Below, in pieces: positions 58,604 to 64,000 of a stretch of 64,000 bases of DNA. The stretch spans positions 372,001-436,000 of the forward strand of contig CAWAGB010000008.1 in assembly GCA_963781555.1 (NCBI GenBank), written 5' to 3'. The translations under genes were made by a program, and so were the position numbers. Source of the DNA: JAICQM01 sp963781555 (lineage in GTDB: Bacteria > Chloroflexota > Limnocylindria > QHBO01). The notes beneath the pieces were generated by a model, which was not told the origin of the DNA, did no database searches, and saw nothing but the letters and a program-made list of their open reading frames with translations. Each line of letters begins with the position of its first letter. Within the stretch, counting starts at the first letter, position 1.

Positions 58604-60738
58604 GTGTCCATGAGGGTGTGGCGCGGACGCCCTCATCCGCTGGGGGCGACCTGGGACGGCAGCGGCGTCAACTTCGCGCTCTCCAGCGAGCACGCCACGG
58701 GCGTCGAGCTGTGCCTCTTCGAGCGTGACGGCGGCGGCGAGGAGCGCATCCGAATCGCCACCACCACCGACCAGGTGTGGCACTGCTACCTGCCCGACGT
58801 GCGGCCCGGGCAGCGCTACGGCTACCGGGTGGAGGGGCCGTACGAGCCGTCACAGGGCCACCGCTTCAACCCGGCCAAGCTGCTGCTGGACCCGTATGCG
58901 CGGCGCGTCGACGGTGCCATCGAGTGGGACGACAGCCTGTTCGGCTACCGCGTCGGCGACGACGAGGACGTGCCCGACGACCGCGACTCCGCGCCGCGCA
59001 TGCCGAAAAGCGTGGTGCTCAACCCCGGCTTCGTGTGGGGCAACGACCACCCCCTTCGCACGCCACTCGAGGACTCGGTGATCTACGAGGTCCATGTCAA
59101 GGGCTTCACCATGCGCCACCCCGAGGTGCCGGAGGAGCTGCGCGGCACCTACGCCGGCCTGGCATCGGCGCCCGCGCTCGAGCACCTGGAGCGGCTGGGG
59201 GTGACCGCGGTCGAGCTGCTGCCGGTGCACCAGCACGTGGACGATCGGTACCTGGTGAACCTGGGGCTCAGCAACTACTGGGGCTACAACACCATCGGCT
59301 TCTTCGCGCCCGACGGCCGGTACAGCGCCACCGGCGAGCCTGTCAGCGAGTTCAAGACCATGGTCAAACGGCTCCACGACGCGGGCATCGAGGTGATCCT
59401 CGACGTCGTCTACAACCACACCGGCGAGGGCAACCAGCAGGGCCCACGCTCAGCTTCCGCGGCATCGACAACGCGGCGTACTACCGCCTCGACCCGGAGG
59501 ACCCGCGGCACTACGTCGACTACACCGGGACCGGCAACACGCTGGACGCGACCTCCCCGCGCGTGCTGCAGCTGATCATGGACTCGCTGCGCTACTGGAT
59601 CACCGAGATGCACGTCGACGGGTTCCGCTTCGACCTCGCCTCGGCGCTCGCCCGCGAGCTGCATGACGTGGACAAGCTGGGCAGCTTCTTCGACATCATC
59701 CACCAGGACCCGATCATCAACCAGGTCAAGCTCATCGCCGAGCCGTGGGACGTCGGGCCGGGCGGCTACCAGGTCGGCAACTTCCCGGTCGGCTGGGCCG
59801 AGTGGAACGGCAAGTATCGCGACAGCGTGCGGCGCTTCTGGAAGGGCGTCGGTGGCCAGGCCGGCGAGCTGGCGTACCGGCTGACCGGGTCGTCGGACCT
59901 GTACGCGGCCTCGGGACGCAGCCCGCACGCCAGCATCAACTTCATCACCGCCCACGACGGCTTCACCCTCCACGACCTGGTGACCTACGAGCAGAAGCAC
60001 AACGAGGCCAACGGCGAGGACAACCGCGACGGCGACAACGACAACAGCGCCATGAGCTTCGGGGTGGAGGGCGAGACCGATGATCCCCACATCAACGAGC
60101 TGCGCCAGCGCCAGGTGCGCAACTTCCTCGCCACCCTCCTGCTGAGCCAGGGTGTGCCGATGCTGCTCGGCGGCGACGAGATCGGCCGGACCCAGCGCGG
60201 CAACAACAACGCCTACGCCCAGGACAACGAGACGAGCTGGTTCGACTGGGAGCTCTCGCAGTCGCAGCGCCAGCTCTTCACGTTTACCCGCAGCCTGATC
60301 AGCCTCTTCCGCCGCCACCCGGTCCTGCGCCGCAGCCAGTTCTTCCAGGGCCGCCAGATCCGAGGCTCCAAGGTCAAGGACCTCACCTGGTTCGCGCCGG
60401 ACGGCTCCGAGATGACCGATGACGAATGGAACACCGACGGCGTGCGCACTGTCGGACTCCAGCTCGCCGGCGACGCCATCGAGGAGCGCGACGAACGCAA
60501 TCGCCCGATCGTCGACGACACGTTCCTGCTCATCCTCAACGCCGCCGACAGCCCCGTCTCGTTCGTCGTGCCCAACCACGGCCAGGCGCGGCGCTGGGAG
60601 GTGGTGCTGGACACCGTCCAGCCCACGGTTGGCGCAGCGCATGGCGAGCACGATGGCGGTGTCTCGATCGAGATCGCGGATCGGGCCGTGGTGCTGCTGC
60701 GCCGGCTGCCACGGCCACGGCGCCCCGGGAGCGGCTGA
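58604..60738 (+). CDS. glgX: Glycogen debranching enzyme GlgX, one frameshift
   Basis: About 710 aa when joined. The N-terminal CBM48 (HPLGATWDGSGVNFALSSEH) is followed by VIYEVHVKGFTMRHPEVPEE, LLPVHQHVDDRYLVNLGLSN, ILDVVYNHTGEGNQQGP; a missing C near 59446 then shifts the frame into TLSFRGIDNAAYYRLDPEDP. The nucleophile (HVDGFRFDLASALARE) and acid (LIAEPWDVGPGGYQVGNFP) are intact. It removes short branches from glycogen. GTG 58604 or ATG 58610 may start it. Confidence 0.95.
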
Positions 60739-62565
60739 TGGGACGCCCCGCCGGACCCGCCGCGTGGGGCATCCCCGGCAGCTACCGTGACGCGCTCGAG
60801 CGACGGCGCAACGTGCCGATGCGCTCGCGCCGGGCGGTCATGGCGGCGATGGGCCTTGATCCCGACGCGACCCCTGACGCACGCGCCCCGGTGGTGCTTG
60901 CCCGTCCAGGCGAATCGCTGCCGGTCGCCGGGGAGCTGCGACTGGAGGATGGGACGACGCTCGGCCCGCTGGACGCGCTGCCATCGGATCTGCCGGTCGG
61001 CTATCACCGGCTTGACGACCGGCACCTCTTCGTCGCCCCGCAGCGCTGCCACCTGCCGCGTGGACTGCGGGAGTGGGGCTGGATTGTGCAGCTGTACGCC
61101 GCGCGCTCGGCTGGCAGCTGGGGCCACGGCGACCTTGCCGACCTGCGCCTCCTCGGGGAGCTGGCGCGATCACACGGCGCCGGCTTCGTGGCCGCCTCGC
61201 CGACGTGGGCACCCAACCCCGGGGCGGCGAACCCGGAGGCGAGCCCCTACTTTCCGTCCAGCCGCCGCTTTCAGTCGCCCCTCTACGTCCGCCTCGAGGC
61301 GGTTCCGGGTGCCGAGGCACTGGGCACCGACCTGGTTCGCCTCGCCGCCGCCGGGCGCGCCCTCAACGAGTCGCCGCGCATCGACCGGGCGGCGGTCCAG
61401 GAACTGAAGCTACGCGGCCTGGCGGCCATCTGGATGGCGGCCGATCGGCCGGGCGTCCCGGAGCTGTTCCGCCGCGAGATCGGTCCCAGCCTGCGCCGCT
61501 GGGCCACCTTCGCCGCCATCTCGGAGTGGCAAGGAGTGGGCTGGCGATCGTGGCCCGCGGAGCTGCGCGATCCGGATGGCGCGGCGGTTCGCGCCTTCGC
61601 GGCCGACTCGGCGGCACGTATCGCGTTCCACGAATGGGTGCAGTGGGTGAGCGACCGCCAGCTGGCCGCCGCGGGGGCCGCGATTCCGATCATCAACGAC
61701 CTGCCCGTGGGCGCAGCGCCCGACGGCTTCGACGCCTGGGAGTGGCAGCACCTGCTCGCCGACGGAGCGAGCATGGGCGTACCGCCGGACCGCTTCAACC
61801 TGGCCGGGCAGGACTGGGGGATCCCGCCCATGGTGCCGCACCGCCTCCGTGAAAGCGGCCACGGGCCCTTCATCGCCACTGTGCGGGCCGCACTGCGCCA
61901 CGCGGGCGGTGTCCGCCTCGACCACGTGCTCGGGCTCTTCCGCCAGTGGTGGGTCCCGCGAGGCTTCGACCCGACCCTTGGGGCCTACGTCGGGTTCCCG
62001 ACCGATGAGCTGCTGGCAGTGCTGGCCATCGAGAGCGCGCGCGCCGGCGCCCTGATCATCGGCGAGGACCTCGGCACGGTGCCGCGTGGAGTGCGCACGC
62101 GCCTCGCGCGGGCGAGCGTCCTGTCGACTCGCCTTCTCTACTTCGAGCGACGCGCCCCGGCCGCGTATCCGCGCGGCGCGCTCGCCGCGATCACGACCCA
62201 TGACCTGCCGACCCTCACCGGTCTGTGGACCGGCACCGATCTCGCGGACCAGGTCGCCGCCGGCCAGCCACCCGATGCCGCCGAGTTGGAGGGGCTGCGC
62301 CGGCGGGTGGCGTCACTCACCGGCGTGCCGGCCGACGCGGACACCGCAGCGGTGGTGCTGTCCGCCCACCGGGTGCTCGCTGCGGCGCCTCCGGCCCTGG
62401 TGGGCGCCACCCTCGAGGACGCCATGCTGGTTGCCGAGCGGCCGAACATGCCCGGTACGGTGCCGCCGGCACGCAGCAACTGGTCGACCGCGCTCCCGCG
62501 TCCCATCGAGTCGCTGGCGCGTCGACCCGTTCGTGACGCAGCTGGTGGCGGCGCTGCGCCGCTGA
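60738..62565 (+). CDS. malQ: 4-alpha-glucanotransferase (amylomaltase), 3' frameshift
   Basis: About 609 aa. VQLYAARSAGSWGHGDLADL opens the GH77 barrel; FVAASPTWAPNPGAANPEAS, PIINDLPVGAAPDGFDAWEW, nucleophile GVRLDHVLGLFRQWWVPRG, acid IIGEDLGTVPRGVRTRL and ITTHDLPTLTGLWTG follow. Near 62515 one base is missing; the proper end, VDPFVTQLVAALRR, stops at 62565 in another frame. It transfers glucan chains between maltodextrins. ATG overlaps the glgX stop by one base. Its region with GlgB is convergent with 15 bases between. Confidence 0.93.
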
Positions 62566-62580
62566 CCCTGGCCCGGCGGC

Positions 62581-64000
62581 TCAGGCGGGCCGCAGTATCA
62601 GAACGCCCAGGGGCGGCAGGGTCAGCTCCGCCGATGCAGGCTGGCCGTGCCACGCATGGCCTGCCGCTTCCACACCGCCCAGGTTGCCGACGTTCGAGCC
62701 GCCGTACGCCTCGGCGTCCGAGTTGAGCACCTCGTCCCAGCGACCGGCCACTGGCAGTCCGACCCGGTAGCCCGGGCGCGCCAGAGGCGTCAGGTTCATG
62801 ACCACCGCCACCTGTCGGTCCGTCGCCGGATCGACGCGCAGGTACGCGTACACCGAGGCATCCGCATCGGTCGCGTCGATCCACCCGAACCCGTCGGGGT
62901 CCGGGTCGGCACCCCACAGCGCGGGCTCGGATCGGTACAGCGCGCCCAGGTCGGCCAGGTAACGGGCGAAGGCGGCGCGGAGCGGATCATTCGCCTGGTG
63001 CCATGGCAGCTGGCGGTCGTGCGACCACTCCTCCATCGGCGCCAGCTCGGTGCCCATGAAGAGCAGCTTGCCCCCGGCTGGGTGTACAGGTCGGCCAGCA
63101 GGCAGCGCAGGTTGGCGAAACGCTGCCACTCGTCGCCCGGCATCTTGCCCAGCAGCGAGCCCTTGCCGTGCACGACCTCGTCATGCGAGAGCGGCAGCAC
63201 AAAGTGCTCGCTGTACTGATAGAGGCTGCGGAAGGTCAGCCGATCGTGGTGCCAGCGGCGGTGGACCGGATCGCGGCTGAAGTAGTCGAGATGGTCGTGC
63301 ATCCAGCCGAGGTCCCACTTCATCCCGAAGCCCATCCCGCCGGCGTACGTCGGCCGCGTGATGCCGCCGAAGGCAGTCGACTCCTCGGCGACGATGAAGG
63401 TCCCCGGGTGGCGCCCGTAGCAGCGCTCGTTCACCTCGCGCAGGAAGGTGATGGCGTCGAGGTTCTCGCGGCCGCCGTAGCGGTTGGGAAGCCATTCGCC
63501 GGCCTTGCGAGAGTAGTCGAGGTAGAGCATCGACGCGACCGCGTCGACCCGCAGCCCATCGACGTGGTACGCGTCGAGCCAGAAGAGGGCGTTGGCGACG
63601 AGGAAGTTGCGGACCTCGGGACGCCCATAGTTGAAGATCAGGGTCCCCCAGTCGGGGTGCTCCCCCAGCCGCGGGTCCTCGTGCTCGTAGAGGGCGCTGC
63701 CGTCGAAGCGGCGCAGCCCGAAGTCGTCGCGCGGAAAGTGGGCCGGCACCCAGTCCACGATCACCCCGATGCCACCACGATGCAGCTCGTCGACGAAGCG
63801 CCTTGAAGTCGTCCGGGCTGCCGAACCGAGCGGTCGGCGCGTAGTAGCCGGTGACCTGGTAGCCCCACGAGCCGTCGAACGGATGCTCGGCGACCGGCAG
63901 CAGCTCGACATGGGTGAAGGAGAATCGGCGGCAATGCTCCACGAGGCGCGGCGCGAGCTCCGCGTAGGTGAGCCAGCTGCCATCCGGGTTGCGCATCCAC
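62581..64000 (-). CDS. glgB: 1,4-alpha-glucan branching enzyme GlgB, 5' part cut by window end, two frameshifts
   Basis: The N-terminal domains lie beyond the window. Seen are HVELLPVAEHPFDGSWGYQV, YYAPTARFGSPDDFKA, then (after an extra C near 63800) FVDELHRGGIGVIVDWVPAH, nucleophile VDGLRVDAVASMLYLDYSRK, acid FIVAEESTAFGGITRPTY and LPLSHDEVVHGKGSLLGKMP. A missing G near 63078 shifts to GGKLLFMGTELAPMEEWSHD and the C-terminal beta domain. It makes alpha-1,6 branches in the glucan elongated by GlgE. Convergent with malQ. Confidence 0.95.

Overview
The window reads as high-GC chromosomal DNA, densely packed with genes, from a free-living bacterium. Clues to lineage are two F420-type luciferase-like oxidoreductases, a UPF0182 membrane protein, a GlgE-type alpha-glucan pathway, LexA boxes of the Gram-positive type (GAAC-N4-GTTC), many zinc-ribbon membrane proteins and many apparently leaderless genes. 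This fits an uncultured Chloroflexota (Limnocylindria-like) or a deep actinobacterial relative. The placement is inference, not proof. No rRNA, tRNA, insertion sequence, prophage or CRISPR array was seen, and no gene-free stretch exceeds 300 bases.

Layout. 1-1.8 kb: the end of an aldehyde dehydrogenase, a VOC protein and an EamA exporter. 1.8-7.9 kb: a complete mannose-family phosphotransferase system. EIIA-B-C-D lie on the minus strand; a SorC regulator, HPr and Enzyme I run divergently. 7.9-9.5 kb: a FolD-like dehydrogenase that lacks the cyclohydrolase lysine, next to a cyclodeaminase-family cyclohydrolase. 9.6-13 kb: an SOS cluster on the minus strand (lexA, an AlkZ-like crosslink glycosylase, dinB and an 86-aa unknown gene with its own LexA-controlled promoter). 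13-18 kb: DUF1232, rplI, dnaB, a zinc-ribbon protein and purA. 18-25.7 kb: oxidoreductase, ArsR plus MFS exporter, lipoprotein, guaB3, metallo-hydrolase, DUF4143 ATPase, and an HTH/ClpN pair. 25.7-49.8 kb: guaA, purD, purE, purB, purC-S-Q, purL, purF, purM and purN, mixed with membrane proteins and a GGDEF/HD-GYP protein. 49.8-53.3 kb: zinc-ribbon membrane protein, CPBP protease, RadC and a sugar dehydrogenase lipoprotein. 53.4-64 kb: glgE-treS-mak-glgX-malQ, convergent with glgB.

How it fits together. Most de novo purine steps from PRPP to AMP and GMP are encoded here (purH and purK are not in the window), and the folate genes plausibly supply 10-formyl-THF to purN. The glucan cluster converts trehalose or maltose to maltose-1-phosphate and builds, branches and trims alpha-glucan. 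The PTS imports an unidentified sugar under SorC control.

Cautions and standout signals. From about 37.4 to 40.7 kb, and again in glgE, glgX, malQ and glgB, otherwise intact genes are broken by single-base indels. This looks like assembly error rather than decay. The octamer GACCGATG / CATCGGTC appears far more often than composition predicts, on both strands.
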